Shown: positions 7,825-16,717 of the stretch, piece by piece
Position numbering within the stretch: the stretch's first letter is position 1
How the letters are laid out: the number at the start of each line of letters is the position of its first letter
Source: Diaphorobacter sp. HDW4A
GTDB lineage: Bacteria > Pseudomonadota > Gammaproteobacteria > Burkholderiales > Burkholderiaceae_C
Assembly: GCF_011305995.1 (NCBI RefSeq)
Contig: NZ_CP049910.1
Span: 1,798,001 to 1,862,000, forward strand
Length of the DNA: 64,000 bases
Direction: 5' to 3'
Program-made: the position numbers and the translations under genes
The notes under the pieces: model-generated
The model's database searches: none
What the model was told of the DNA's origin: nothing
Seen by the model: the letters and a program-made list of their open reading frames with translations, nothing else

Positions 7825-9318
7825 TCAGCGCAGGCCGATCAAATCCATCTCCTTGTACGAGACGAAGCGTGTGCCCTTGAGCCACTTGTAGCCGAACCAG
7901 ATGATCAGGAACAGAGGCAGGCCGATATAGGTGGCGACGACGCCCACCCAGTCGATTTGGTCGGCCATGAAGTTCTCGTAGTTCTGGCCGAGCGTGATGA
8001 TCATGCACAGCACGAAAGCGAACACGGGCCCGACGGGGAACGCCGGGGCGCGGTAGGGCAGTTGCTGGAGGTCGTAGCCCTGCGCCTCGCAGCCCTTGCG
8101 GAAGCGATAGTGGCTCACGGCGATGCCCAGCCATGCAATGAAGCCACACATGCCAGAGAGGTTCAGCAGCCAGATGTAGACGGCCGAGGGGCTGAAGACG
8201 TTCGAGAAGAAGCACAGTGCCGCAATCACCGTCGTGGCGATCAGGGCCATGACCGGCACGCCGCGCTGGTTCACCCGTGCGAATATCTTCGGCGCCATGC
8301 CCTGCTGAGCGAGCGCGTAGAGCATGCGGGTGGAGGCGTACATGCCCGAGTTGCCCGCCGATAGCACGGAGGTCAGCACCACCGCGTTCATCACCGCCGC
8401 CGCGCCGAGCAGGCCGGCATGTTCGAACACCAGCGTGAACGGGCTCACCGAGATGTCGCCCAGGTCGTTCTTGAGCAGTTTCGGATCGGTGTAGGGGATC
8501 AACAGGCCGATGATCAGGATCGCGAACACGTAGAACAGCAGAATCCGCCAGAACACCTTGCGCACGGCGCGCGGCACGTTCTTGGCGGGGTCTTCGGATT
8601 CACCGGCGGCGATGCCGATGAGCTCGGTGCCTTGGAACGAGAAACCCACCACCATCGCCACGCCGATCAGCGCGGCAAAGCCGCCGGCAAACGGCGCATC
8701 ACCATTCGTGAAGTTGGCGACGTTGCCCCACAGGCCCTCGGGCGAGCCGCCCTTGAGAATGCCGAAGACCATCAGCAGGCCGACGGCGATGAACACCAGC
8801 ACGGTGGCGACCTTGATCGTGGCGAACCAGAATTCCGATTCACCGAAACCGCGCGCCGACAAGGCGTTGAGCCCGACCATCAGCGCGAGGAACAGGGCAC
8901 TCCAGAGAATACCGTTAACGTCGGGGAACCAGTAGGCCATGACGAGCTGTGCGGCTACAAGGTCGACCGCGATGGTCACGGCCCAGTTGTACCAGTAGTT
9001 CCAGCCGAGCGCAAAACCGAAACCCTCGTCGACATATTTCGCGCCATAGGTCGCAAACGAGCCCGACACCGGCAGATGCGAGGCCATCTCGCCGAGGCTG
9101 GTCATCAGGAAATAAACCATCAGCCCGATCACCATATAGGCCAGCAGCGCGCCGCCGGGACCGGCTTGGGAGATGGTGGCGCCAGAGGCGACGAACAGTC
9201 CGGTGCCGATGGAGCCGCCAATGGCGATCATCGACATGTGGCGGGCTTTGAGTGTGCGGCGCAACTCGCCGCTGGAAGAAGAAGGATGGCCGCTATCGCT
9301 CATGGGGTCTTGGGTCAC
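7825..9318 (-). CDS. lysP: Lysine-specific permease (APC superfamily)
   Basis: 497-aa, 12-TM amino acid:proton symporter. The sequence follows E. coli LysP closely from memory: LKARHMSMIAIGGSIGTGLF, FALGWNYWYNWAVTIAVDLVAAQLV, VGFSFQGTELIGIAAGESED, NVPRAVRKVFWRILLFYVFA, SVLSAGNSGMYASTRMLYAL and IDWVGVVATYIGLPLF. This supports lysine uptake. ATG 9318 (MTQDPMSDSG) is used; ATG 9303 is also possible. It lies 112 bp downstream of a LysR gene on the same strand and convergent with an Lrp-type regulator. Confidence 0.9.
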   Translation of the reverse strand: MTQDPMSDSGHPSSSSGELRRTLKARHMSMIAIGGSIGTGLFVASGATISQAGPGGALLAYMVIGLMVYFLMTSLGEMASHLPVSGSFATYGAKYVDEGFGFALGWNYWYNWAVTIAVDLVAAQLVMAYWFPDVNGILWSALFLALMVGLNALSARGFGESEFWFATIKVATVLVFIAVGLLMVFGILKGGSPEGLWGNVANFTNGDAPFAGGFAALIGVAMVVGFSFQGTELIGIAAGESEDPAKNVPRAVRKVFWRILLFYVFAILIIGLLIPYTDPKLLKNDLGDISVSPFTLVFEHAGLLGAAAVMNAVVLTSVLSAGNSGMYASTRMLYALAQQGMAPKIFARVNQRGVPVMALIATTVIAALCFFSNVFSPSAVYIWLLNLSGMCGFIAWLGIAVSHYRFRKGCEAQGYDLQQLPYRAPAFPVGPVFAFVLCMIITLGQNYENFMADQIDWVGVVATYIGLPLFLIIWFGYKWLKGTRFVSYKEMDLIGLR

Positions 9319-9430
9319 GGCCCGATCATCCGATCTGGCCGTTCCACGCTACGGGAAAACCCGCTATTGTCACGCTTTTGGAAGACGCAGTGCGGATACG
9401 GGTCTGGCAGCTTATGCGAGTCCCGTCATC

Positions 9431-10321
9431 TCACCAGTCTGCCTGCTCCAGCAACAGCTTCGCCAGTACCTTGATTTTGGGCGAGGCTTGCCGCGAGCGT
9501 GGGTAGACCAGCGCCAATTCGCGGCTGCGCCCCTCGTGCTGGGGCAGGAGGCGCACCAGACGACCTGCGCGCAGGTGTTCATGCACCGCGAATTCCATGA
9601 TCTGCACCACGCCCAGTCCGTGCAAGGCGCTCTCGAGCAACGGATCGCCACTGTCAAAATGGATGGATTGCGGCACGGGCCATTCCTCGAACTGTTCTTG
9701 TTCATTGAGAAACTGCCAGTGCACCCGGCGGCCGAGATGGGGGTTGTAGACGCCGATGCAGGTGTGCTGCGCCAGTTCGATCAGGTTGCCGGGCGTGCCG
9801 TGCTCGGCGAGATAGGCGGGCGAGGCCACCGTCACCCAGCGAAGCGGGGGAAGGCTGCGCGCGATCATGCGGCTGTCTTCGAGCGGACCAATGCGCACGG
9901 CGGCATCAAAGCCTTCGTCCACCATGTCGACGAGGCGGTCGGTGAAGTTTGCGTCGATCTGCAATTGCGGGTGCTGGCGCATGAGTTGGCCCAGCATGGG
10001 CGTGAGCACCATTCGGCCAAACAGGGATGGTGCGGTCATGCGCAACATGCCGCTCGGCTCGCAGCGTCGGTCGAGCAACAGTCGGCGTGCATCCTCCAGC
10101 CCCGCGATCAGCGGCGTGCAGCGATCCACCAGCTCGCAGCCATCGGGCGTGAGCGACACATTGCGCGTGTTGCGGTTCAACAGCCGCATACCAAGGGCGG
10201 CCTCCAACTGGGCGACACTGCGAGAAATGCGCGATTGGCTGGTGCCCAACTGGTGGGCGGCGAGGGTGAAGCTTTTGTATTCGGCCACCTTGACCAGCAT
10301 GTGGACGGCATTGAGATCCAT
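9431..10321 (-). CDS. LysR family transcriptional regulator
   Basis: 296 aa. The N-terminal winged HTH reads MDLNAVHMLVKVAEYKSFTLAAHQLGTSQSRISRSVAQLEAALG, followed by a LysR substrate-binding domain. It is divergent from the MFS exporter gene with an 87-bp gap that holds a near-palindromic LysR-type site, so it probably regulates that exporter and itself. The protein belongs to the CrgA/PecT-like subgroup by its RLLNRNTRNVSLT region. The effector is unknown. Confidence 0.93.
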   Translation of the reverse strand: MDLNAVHMLVKVAEYKSFTLAAHQLGTSQSRISRSVAQLEAALGMRLLNRNTRNVSLTPDGCELVDRCTPLIAGLEDARRLLLDRRCEPSGMLRMTAPSLFGRMVLTPMLGQLMRQHPQLQIDANFTDRLVDMVDEGFDAAVRIGPLEDSRMIARSLPPLRWVTVASPAYLAEHGTPGNLIELAQHTCIGVYNPHLGRRVHWQFLNEQEQFEEWPVPQSIHFDSGDPLLESALHGLGVVQIMEFAVHEHLRAGRLVRLLPQHEGRSRELALVYPRSRQASPKIKVLAKLLLEQADW

Positions 10322-10337
10322 GGGTGTCGGCTCGATG

Positions 10338-10354
10338 AATTGATTAATTCAATT
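10338..10354. promoter_or_regulatory. Probable LysR operator in divergent promoter
   Basis: AATTGA-TTAAT-TCAATT, a 17-bp interrupted palindrome with the T-N11-A character of LysR boxes, 17 bp upstream of the LysR start codon and about 55 bp before the MFS gene. The surrounding 10322-10408 region is much more AT-rich than its neighbours, as expected of a promoter. Assignment to this regulator rests on position. Confidence 0.55.
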
Positions 10355-10408
10355 TTGCATGAGTGAAAGAAAAATATCTCATTTATCTTTTAATGTGAAT
10401 TAATTAGC

Positions 10409-11935
10409 ATGGACCCAGTTGCCGTTTCGGCTTACATGGACTCTGGATTCATGGCACTTTTCACTTCCAACTCTCCGGCATCGACGCTGCGCCATCCCCG
10501 CATGGCGCTCGCGCTGCTTTCGCTCTCGCAACTGCTGATCGCGCTGGACGCCACCATCGTCTTCGTTGCGCTGGACGCCATCGGCCAGCATCTGCGGATG
10601 GACGCGCGGCATCTGCAATGGGTGATCAGCGGCTATAGCGTGGCCTTTGGCGGCTGCCTGCTGTTGGGCGGGCGCTCGGCCGATCTGCTGGGCAAGCGGC
10701 GCATGTACGTCGTCGGCATGGCGCTGTTCGGACTGGCGTCGCTGCTCGGTGGCTTCTCCAGTGATTCGCTGCAACTGGTGCTGGCGCGTGCGGCGCAGGG
10801 TGTGGCGGCGGCCATGCTGTTTCCGGCCACGCTATCGCTGATCAACACGCTGTACGAGGCCGGTCCGGCGCGCAACCGGGCCTTGGCCGTCTGGAGCATG
10901 GCCTCGGCAGGTGGACTTGCAGCAGGGGCGCTGCTCGGCGGGCTGCTTACGCAGTGGTTGGGCTGGAACTGGGTGCTGTGGGTGATGGTGCTGGTCGCTT
11001 GGCCGTGCGCGCTGGCGGCATTGCGCTATCTGCCGCGTGACGCGAAGACCGAGCACAAGCAAGGCTTTGATCTGGCGGGCTGCGTCACTGTCACGCTGGG
11101 CAGCACGTTGCTGGTCGCGGCGCTGGTGCAGGGGCCGGAATGGGGCTGGAGCAGCATGGCGCTGATCGGCACCCTGCTTGCCGCACTGGCGTTGCTGGGT
11201 ATATTCGCTTTCGTCGAGACCCGCTCGCGCTCACCGTTGGTTCCGATGGCGTTGCTGCGCGTGCCGGGTCTGCGCACGGCGATGGCACTCACCATGGTTT
11301 TCATGAGCAGCTACGGCGTGCAGTACTACTTTCTCGCGCTGTACTTCCAGCAGATCTACGGCTGGAGCCCGTTGCAGGCAGGATCGGCATTTCTGCTGCC
11401 GACGGCGCTGTGCACGTTGGGCATCCGCTGGGCCGAGCGTTGGTTGCTTCGCAGCCCGGTGCGCAGTGTGCTGATAGGCGGCTGGGTGGCGGGTGCGCTC
11501 GGCATGGGCTGGATTGCGTGGGCGCTGCCGCATGGCAGTAGCTATTGGTGGCTAGTGCCGGGTTTCGTCGTGCTGAGCGTTGGGCAGGGTGCAAGCTGGA
11601 CCGCGATGTGGATTGTGGCGGGGCAGGGGATTGAGCCCGAGCGTCAGGGTGTCGCTTCCGGCATCGCGGCGACGGCGCAGCAGGTGGGCGCGGCGCTGGG
11701 GCTGGCGGTACTGGTGATGGTGGCGACTGCTCCGGTCACCGCTCTGGGGGATGGTTCAGCAGACGTGCCTGTCCGGCTTGAGGCGGTGGCGCGCGGTCTG
11801 CAGCATGCCGAATGGGGCGCGGCGCTGTTCGCGCTGGCAGGTTGTCTGATCGCCCTGAAAATGAAAAGGCAGCCGCGAGAGGCTGCCAGTTCCATGTCGC
11901 ACGATGCACTCGCCAAGGAGTGCAGCGCGGGTTGA
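10409..11935 (+). CDS. MFS transporter, DHA2/EmrB-like (14 TM) exporter
   Basis: 508-aa major facilitator protein of the drug:proton antiporter-2 type. Landmarks: LLIALDATIVFVALDAIGQHL (TM1 with the D-x-T-I-V motif typical of DHA2), GGRSADLLGKRRMYVVGMALFGLASLLGG (motif A), ARAAQGVAAAMLFPATLSLI, and GWNWVLWVMVLVAWPCA. The start may be ATG 10409 or an internal ATG at 10451 (MALFTSNSP). It is divergent from a LysR gene that likely controls it. The function is export of an unknown small molecule, probably a toxic compound. Confidence 0.9.
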   Translation: MDPVAVSAYMDSGFMALFTSNSPASTLRHPRMALALLSLSQLLIALDATIVFVALDAIGQHLRMDARHLQWVISGYSVAFGGCLLLGGRSADLLGKRRMYVVGMALFGLASLLGGFSSDSLQLVLARAAQGVAAAMLFPATLSLINTLYEAGPARNRALAVWSMASAGGLAAGALLGGLLTQWLGWNWVLWVMVLVAWPCALAALRYLPRDAKTEHKQGFDLAGCVTVTLGSTLLVAALVQGPEWGWSSMALIGTLLAALALLGIFAFVETRSRSPLVPMALLRVPGLRTAMALTMVFMSSYGVQYYFLALYFQQIYGWSPLQAGSAFLLPTALCTLGIRWAERWLLRSPVRSVLIGGWVAGALGMGWIAWALPHGSSYWWLVPGFVVLSVGQGASWTAMWIVAGQGIEPERQGVASGIAATAQQVGAALGLAVLVMVATAPVTALGDGSADVPVRLEAVARGLQHAEWGAALFALAGCLIALKMKRQPREAASSMSHDALAKECSAG

Positions 11936-11949
11936 TGGGGCATCAACCC
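11929..11949. terminator. Palindrome spanning two convergent stop codons
   Basis: GGGTTGATG-GGG-CATCAACCC, a 9-bp perfect stem with a 3-nt loop. It contains the stop codon of the MFS gene (11933-11935) and the stop codon of the ABC ATPase on the other strand (11943-11945). No U-tract follows on either side, so termination is inferred from position only. Confidence 0.45.
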
Positions 11950-12737
11950 AGCAGTAGCGCGTCGTCCGACAGTTTTTCGCCGCGCACTTTCTCGAACATC
12001 TGCAGCAGATCGGGCACGTCGGTGCGTGCGCGTTCTTCGCCGGAGATGTCGAGCACGACCTGGCCCTGGTGCAGCATCACGGTGCGCTGGCCGACGTCGA
12101 GCGCCTGGCGCATGCTGTGGGTGACCATCATGGTGGTGAGCTTGTTCTCGGCGACGATGCGGTCGGTGAGCTTGAGCACGAAGTCTGCCGTGCGTGGGTC
12201 AAGCGCGGCGGTGTGTTCGTCGAGCAGCAGGATGCGCGAAGGCTGCAGCGCCGCCATCAGCAGGCTCACGGCCTGACGTTGGCCCCCCGAGAGCAGGCCG
12301 ATGCGGTCGGTCAGGCGGTTTTCGAGGCCGAGGCCGAGGATGGACAGCCGCTCGCGGTACAGATCCCGGTTGGACTTTTTGACCGCGCCGGAGAGACCAC
12401 GGCGTGTGCCGCGCTGGTGAGCCAGCGCCATGTTCTCTTCGATGGTCAGGTCTTCGCAGGTGCCGGCCATCGGGTCCTGGAACACGCGGGCCACGCGGGT
12501 GGCGCGCGACCATACGGGAAGGCGGGTCACGTCCTCGTTGTCGATCTTGATGGTGCCGGTGTCCACGCCCAAGTCGCCCGAAATGGCGTTGAGGAAGGTG
12601 GACTTGCCCGCGCCGTTGGAGCCGATGACGGTGACGAACTGGCCTGCGGGGATCTCCAGCGTCATGCCGCGCAGCGCGCGGGTTTCGATGGGGGTGCCCG
12701 GGTTGAAGGTGATGAAGAGGTCTTTTGCGCTCAGCAT
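11943..12737 (-). CDS. ABC transporter ATP-binding protein (TrpZ/COG1101-like)
   Basis: 264-aa ABC ATPase energising import. Walker A is GSNGAGKST (residues 39-47), the Q-loop is in RVFQDPMAGTCEDLT, the signature is LSGGQRQAVSL (149 onwards) and Walker B is ILLLDEHTAALD (169-180); the switch histidine is in MMVTHSM. It is the last gene of a minus-strand operon encoding a binding protein, a permease and this ATPase. The DEHTAALDP form is typical of the family associated with ABC_sub_bind receptors. Nearby genes give no substrate clue. Confidence 0.93.
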   Translation of the reverse strand: MLSAKDLFITFNPGTPIETRALRGMTLEIPAGQFVTVIGSNGAGKSTFLNAISGDLGVDTGTIKIDNEDVTRLPVWSRATRVARVFQDPMAGTCEDLTIEENMALAHQRGTRRGLSGAVKKSNRDLYRERLSILGLGLENRLTDRIGLLSGGQRQAVSLLMAALQPSRILLLDEHTAALDPRTADFVLKLTDRIVAENKLTTMMVTHSMRQALDVGQRTVMLHQGQVVLDISGEERARTDVPDLLQMFEKVRGEKLSDDALLLG

Positions 12738-12773
12738 GGTGATGACTTCCTTTTTATCGTTGTTCTGAAAGCA

Positions 12774-13661
12774 TCAGGAGCCGCGCTTGGCCAGCTTGCG
12801 CTTGAGCTGCGGGATGACGAGAGCGATGGTCACGAGCACGGCGGTGACCAGATTCAAGTCCTGTGCCTTGAGGCCGATGAAGTCGCTGTTGAGGGCGAGC
12901 GCGATGAAGAAGCGGTAGACGATGGCGCCGATAATCACGGCCAGCGTCGCGTAGACGAGGCGACGCGACGGCAGAATGGATTCGCCGACAATCACTGCAG
13001 CCAGACCGATCACGATGGTGCCGATGCCCATGGAGGCATCCGCGCCGCCCTGGGTTTGCGCAAACAGCGCACCGGCCAGCGCGACCAGCGCGTTGGAAAC
13101 GGCCATGCCGAGCAGCACCATGGCGCCGGTGTTGATGCCTTGTGCACGCGCCATGCGGGCGTTGGAGCCGGTGGAGCGGATCGCGAGGCCACGTTCGGTG
13201 TAGAAGAACCAGTCCATGATCAGCTTGGCGGCGATCACGATCACCAGCAGCAATGCGGGGCGGGCCCAATAGTCGGGCATGCTTTCGGGCTGGAGGATGG
13301 TGAAGATGGTGGCGTCGTTGATCAGCGGCACGTTCGGGCCGCCCATGATGCGCAAGTTCACCGAATACAGCGCGATCATCATCAGGATGGAAGCCAGCAG
13401 ATCCATGATCTTGAGCTTCACGTTGAGCCAGCCCGTCATGAGGCCGGCGATCGCGCCGGCGGCAGCGGCTGCCAGCGTCGCGAGAAAGGGGTTGTAGCCG
13501 CCGGCGATCAGCACGGCGCAGACTGCTCCGCCCAACGGGAAACTGCCGTCCACTGTCAGATCGGGAAAGCGCAGCAGGCGAAAGGAGATAAGAACGCCAA
13601 GCGCGACCAGGCTGTAAATCAAGCCGATCTCAACGGCGCCCAACAGTGAAAAAAGAGACAT
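12774..13661 (-). CDS. ABC transporter permease (COG4120-like)
   Basis: Inner-membrane permease of about 295 aa, from MSLFSLLGAVEIGLIYSLVALGV to the basic tail IPQLKRKLAKRGS. Eight to ten hydrophobic segments are visible, with the branched-chain-permease-like LRFPDLTVDGSFPLGGA near residues 30-46 and NARMARAQGINTGAMVLLGMAVSNALVALAGAL in the middle. A start at 13706 exists but would lack the family N-terminus; ATG 13661 is preferred, although its ribosome-binding site is weak. It is encoded between the binding protein and the ATPase. The family is reported to include tryptophan/tyrosine-type importers; the substrate here is unknown. Confidence 0.9.
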   Translation of the reverse strand: MSLFSLLGAVEIGLIYSLVALGVLISFRLLRFPDLTVDGSFPLGGAVCAVLIAGGYNPFLATLAAAAAGAIAGLMTGWLNVKLKIMDLLASILMMIALYSVNLRIMGGPNVPLINDATIFTILQPESMPDYWARPALLLVIVIAAKLIMDWFFYTERGLAIRSTGSNARMARAQGINTGAMVLLGMAVSNALVALAGALFAQTQGGADASMGIGTIVIGLAAVIVGESILPSRRLVYATLAVIIGAIVYRFFIALALNSDFIGLKAQDLNLVTAVLVTIALVIPQLKRKLAKRGS

Positions 13662-13675
13662 GGACGGTAGTGTCT

Positions 13676-13715
13676 GAAAAAAACAAAGCAGGAGCCATGT
13701 GTGCACGGCTCCTGC
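13676..13715 (-). terminator. Intrinsic terminator/attenuator inside ABC operon
   Basis: GCAGGAGCC (13688-13696), a 10-nt loop and GGCTCCTGC (13707-13715) form a 9-bp perfect stem. On the minus strand the stem is followed by TTTGTTTTTTT. It lies downstream of the substrate-binding gene and before the permease of the same operon, which would lower permease/ATPase expression relative to the receptor. Confidence 0.8.
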
Positions 13716-13727
13716 ATGGATTCGCCG

Positions 13728-13754
13728 CAGTCATGACAGGGTAAGTCATGACTG
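13728..13754. other. Second perfect hairpin after the binding-protein gene
   Basis: CAGTCATGAC (13728-13737), a 7-nt loop and GTCATGACTG (13745-13754) form a 10-bp perfect stem, 13 bp after the binding-protein stop codon and just before the terminator hairpin. It could stabilise the 3' end of the receptor mRNA or be a protein-binding palindrome; the sequence does not decide. Confidence 0.55.
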
Positions 13755-13767
13755 TAGCCGGGAGTGC

Positions 13768-14736
13768 TTACTGCACCACTTGGGCGGCGGACTTGATCAG
13801 CTCTTCGGAGAGCTTCACGCCTTGCTTTTCAGCAGCGCCCGGGTTCACGTACAGCTCGGTCTTGTTGGAGACTTCGGGCTTGATGTTGCCTGGCTTTTCA
13901 CCCTTGAGCAGGCGAACCACCATCTGGCCGGTCTGCAGGCCCAGATCCTTGTAGTTCACGCCCAGAGCGGTAATCGCGCCGCGCTTGACGGAGTCGGTGT
14001 CCGAGGCGATCAGCGGCAGCTTGGCGTCCTGGCCCACCTTCACAAGCGACTCGTAGGCCGAGACGACGTTGTTGTCGGTGTTGGTGTAGATCACGTCGAC
14101 CTTGCCGACCAGGCTGCGAGCAGCGGTGCCCACGTCCACCGAGCGGGGAGCGGCGGCCTCGACCAGCGTCATACCGTGCTTGGGCAACAGCAACTTGAGT
14201 TCCTTGACCACGACGGCGGAGTTGGCTTCACCGGGGTTGAAGACCATGCCGACCTTCTTGGCGTTCGGAACGACCTTCTTGATCAGGTCGATCTGGGGTT
14301 CGAGCTTGAGCAGGTCGGACACGCCGGTCACATTGGTCTTGGAGGCGTCCCAGTTCTTCACCAGCTTGGCGGCCACGGGGTCGGTCACGGCGGAGAACAC
14401 CACAGGCACGTCCTTGGTGGCGGACACCACGGCCTGTGCGGACGGAGTGGCGATGGCCACGATGGCGTCAGGCTTGTCGCCCACGAACTTGCGTGCGATC
14501 TGAGCGGCGGTGCCCGGATTGCCTTGGGCGCTCTGGTATTGCCACTTCAGGTTCTTGCCTTCTTCGTAACCGGCGGCCTTCAGGCTTTCCTTCACGCCGT
14601 CACGAATGGCGTCCAGCGCCGGATGCTCCACGATGGCGGTCACGGCAACGGACTTCTCCTGTGCCTGTGCCACGGGGGCGATGGCGGCCATTGCAAGCGC
14701 CAGCGCGCCAAGGGGTGCCCAAGACAATTTGTTCAT
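13768..14736 (-). CDS. ABC transporter substrate-binding protein (ABC_sub_bind family, TrpX-like)
   Basis: 322-aa periplasmic receptor. N-terminal signal peptide MNKLSWAPLGALALAMAAIAPVAQAQ with cleavage after AQA. The mature protein has the two-domain family pattern: VAVTAIVEHPALDAIRDG, GNPGTAAQIARKFVGDKPDAIVAIATPSAQAV, DVPVVFSAVTDPVAAKLV, KVGMVFNPGEANS, DVIYTNTDNNVVSAYESLV, and ALGVNYKDLGLQTGQMVVRLLKGEKPG. First gene of a receptor-permease-ATPase operon; two hairpins separate it from the permease. Related systems carry aromatic amino acids or similar small molecules, but the ligand is not shown here. Confidence 0.92.
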   Translation of the reverse strand: MNKLSWAPLGALALAMAAIAPVAQAQEKSVAVTAIVEHPALDAIRDGVKESLKAAGYEEGKNLKWQYQSAQGNPGTAAQIARKFVGDKPDAIVAIATPSAQAVVSATKDVPVVFSAVTDPVAAKLVKNWDASKTNVTGVSDLLKLEPQIDLIKKVVPNAKKVGMVFNPGEANSAVVVKELKLLLPKHGMTLVEAAAPRSVDVGTAARSLVGKVDVIYTNTDNNVVSAYESLVKVGQDAKLPLIASDTDSVKRGAITALGVNYKDLGLQTGQMVVRLLKGEKPGNIKPEVSNKTELYVNPGAAEKQGVKLSEELIKSAAQVVQ

Positions 14737-14953
14737 TCTCTTTGATCTCCAGTCGGAAGGTTGTCAATTCCTGATGTTTTACAGGCCGCGAACGAGGTTT
14801 CGCTTCTGCCCGGACGCAGAAGTCTACAACCTGTCACGTAGTCGTCTAGTATGCGCGCACCAAGTCGTTCAAGAAACTGTGGTTAAACCCTGTATTGGCA
14901 AATCCGAAACAATGATTTTGTGGGTTTTGATACGAAAACGGTGGTTTCATGAC

Positions 14954-14995
14954 GAAAAAAAGGCACATGCGCCCGATTCGGGCCCATGTGCCTTT
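14954..14995 (-). terminator. Intrinsic terminator of the ETF-QO gene
   Basis: AAAGGCACATG...CATGTGCCTTT with an inner GC-rich portion (GGGCCCGAATCGGGCG on the minus strand) forms a strong hairpin. On the minus strand it ends in TTTTTTT, 15 nt beyond the ETF-QO stop codon. A classic rho-independent terminator. Confidence 0.9.
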
Positions 14996-15010
14996 CCAGA
15001 CAGTGCTTGC

Positions 15011-16717
15011 TTACATGCCCGAATAATTCGGGCCACCGCCGCCTTCAGGCGTTACCCAGACGATGTTCTGCGTCGGGTCCTTGATGTCGCAGGTCTTGCA
15101 GTGCACACAGTTCTGCGCGTTGATCTGCAGGCGTTCGGCATTGCCGCCCTTGGCCTCGTCGGGCACGAATTCGTAGACGCCGGCTGGGCAGTAGCGGGCC
15201 TCGGGGCCTGCGTACTTGGCGAGGTTGATGTTCACCGGCACGCTCGCGTCCTTGAGCGTCAGGTGGGCTGGCTGGTCTTCCGAGTGGTTGGTGTTGCTGA
15301 TGAACACGCTTGAGAGACGGTCAAACGTCAGCTTGCCATCGGGCTTGGGGTAGACGATGGGCTTGGAGTCCGCAGCGGGCTTCAGGTAGGCGTGGTCGGG
15401 CTTGTCGCGGTGCAGCGTCCAAGGAATGTGGCCGCGCAGGACGAACTGCTCGATGCCGTTCATGATCGTCGCGGTGACCAGACCCTTCTTGAACCAGGCC
15501 TTGAAGTTGCGGGCCTTGTTCAGTTCTTCATAGAGCCAACTGTTCTCGAACGCGACCGGGTAGGCCGACAGTTCATCGCTCTGGCGACCGGCGCCGATGG
15601 CTTCAAACGCGGCCTCTGCGGCCAGCATGCCGGTTTTGATGGCGGCGTGGCTGCCCTTGATGCGGCTGACGTTGAGGAAACCTGCATCGCAGCCCACGAG
15701 CGCGCCGCCCGGGAACACGAATTTGGGCAGGCTCATCAGGCCGCCCGCGGTGATCGCACGCGCACCGTACGACAAGCGCTTGGCTGGCTTGATGCCCTTG
15801 GACTCGTCGCCCTCGAGGTAGTAGCGGATGTTCGGGTGCGTCTTCCAGCGCTGCATCTCTTCGAATGGAGAGAGGTAGGGGTTGGAATAGTCTAGACCGG
15901 TGATGAAACCGAGCGTGACCTTGTTGTCCTCAAGGTGGTAGAGGAAGGCACCGCCGTAGGTGTTGTTGTCCATCGGCCAGCCGGCGGTGTGCAGCACGAA
16001 GCCGGGTTGGTGGCGCTTGGGATCGATTTCCCAGAGTTCCTTGATGCCGATGCCGTAGGTCTGTGGATCGCGGCCTTCGTCGAGCTTGAACTTGGAGATC
16101 AGTTGCTTGCCAAGGTTGCCGCGCGCGCCCTCGGCGAAAATCGTGTACTTGCCGTGCAGTTCCATGCCGAGCTGGAATTCGCCAGTGGGCTCGCCGTTCT
16201 TGCCTACGCCCATGTTGCCGGTGGCCACGCCCTTGACTGAGCCGTCTTCGTTGTAGACGATTTCAGCGGCCGCGAAGCCCGGGAAGATTTCCACGCCCAG
16301 TTCTTCTGCCTGCTGCGCCATCCAGCGCACCACGTTGCCGAGCGCCACGATGTAGTTGCCGTGGTTCTGAAAGCAGGCGGGCAGCACCATGTTGGGGGTG
16401 CGGAACGAGCCCGTCTCGGAGAGGAAGACCATCGCATCGTCAGTGACGGGCTGGTTCAGCGGAGCGCCTTTTCCCTTCCAGTCTGGGATCAGCTCGGTGA
16501 TCGCCCGCGGGTCCATGATCGCGCCCGACAGCGTATGTGCGCCGGGCTCCGAGCCCTTTTCGAGCACGACGACCGAGATTTCCTGCCCCTTTTCGGCAGC
16601 GAGTTGCTTCAGGCGAATCGCGGTAGCCAGCCCGCCGGGGCCCGCACCGACGATCACTACGTCATATTCCATGGCCTCTCGGGGACCGTACTGGGCGAGG
16701 ATTTCGTCGTTCGTCAT
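15011..16717 (-). CDS. etfD: Electron transfer flavoprotein-ubiquinone oxidoreductase
   Basis: 568-aa monotopic membrane enzyme that passes electrons from reduced ETF (fed by acyl-CoA dehydrogenases) to ubiquinone. The FAD-binding motif VVIVGAGPGGLATAIRLKQ lies near residues 20-38, with GAHTLSGAIMDPRAI and FIEGARGNLGKQL-like FAEGARGNLGKQL after it. The 4Fe-4S ligands are C510, C537, C540 and C543 (CPAGVYEF, then CVHCKTCDIKDPTQNI). Length is normal. Single gene with its own terminator. It fits the abundance of acyl-CoA dehydrogenase genes in this window. The symbol is sometimes given as etfdh. Confidence 0.96.
   Translation of the reverse strand: MTNDEILAQYGPREAMEYDVVIVGAGPGGLATAIRLKQLAAEKGQEISVVVLEKGSEPGAHTLSGAIMDPRAITELIPDWKGKGAPLNQPVTDDAMVFLSETGSFRTPNMVLPACFQNHGNYIVALGNVVRWMAQQAEELGVEIFPGFAAAEIVYNEDGSVKGVATGNMGVGKNGEPTGEFQLGMELHGKYTIFAEGARGNLGKQLISKFKLDEGRDPQTYGIGIKELWEIDPKRHQPGFVLHTAGWPMDNNTYGGAFLYHLEDNKVTLGFITGLDYSNPYLSPFEEMQRWKTHPNIRYYLEGDESKGIKPAKRLSYGARAITAGGLMSLPKFVFPGGALVGCDAGFLNVSRIKGSHAAIKTGMLAAEAAFEAIGAGRQSDELSAYPVAFENSWLYEELNKARNFKAWFKKGLVTATIMNGIEQFVLRGHIPWTLHRDKPDHAYLKPAADSKPIVYPKPDGKLTFDRLSSVFISNTNHSEDQPAHLTLKDASVPVNINLAKYAGPEARYCPAGVYEFVPDEAKGGNAERLQINAQNCVHCKTCDIKDPTQNIVWVTPEGGGGPNYSGM

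Noticed and set aside
6785..8215. 476-codon minus-strand frame over dctP start, Lrp gene and lysP end
   Set aside because: It spans a promoter region and three real genes in other frames; only shadow sequence is seen.
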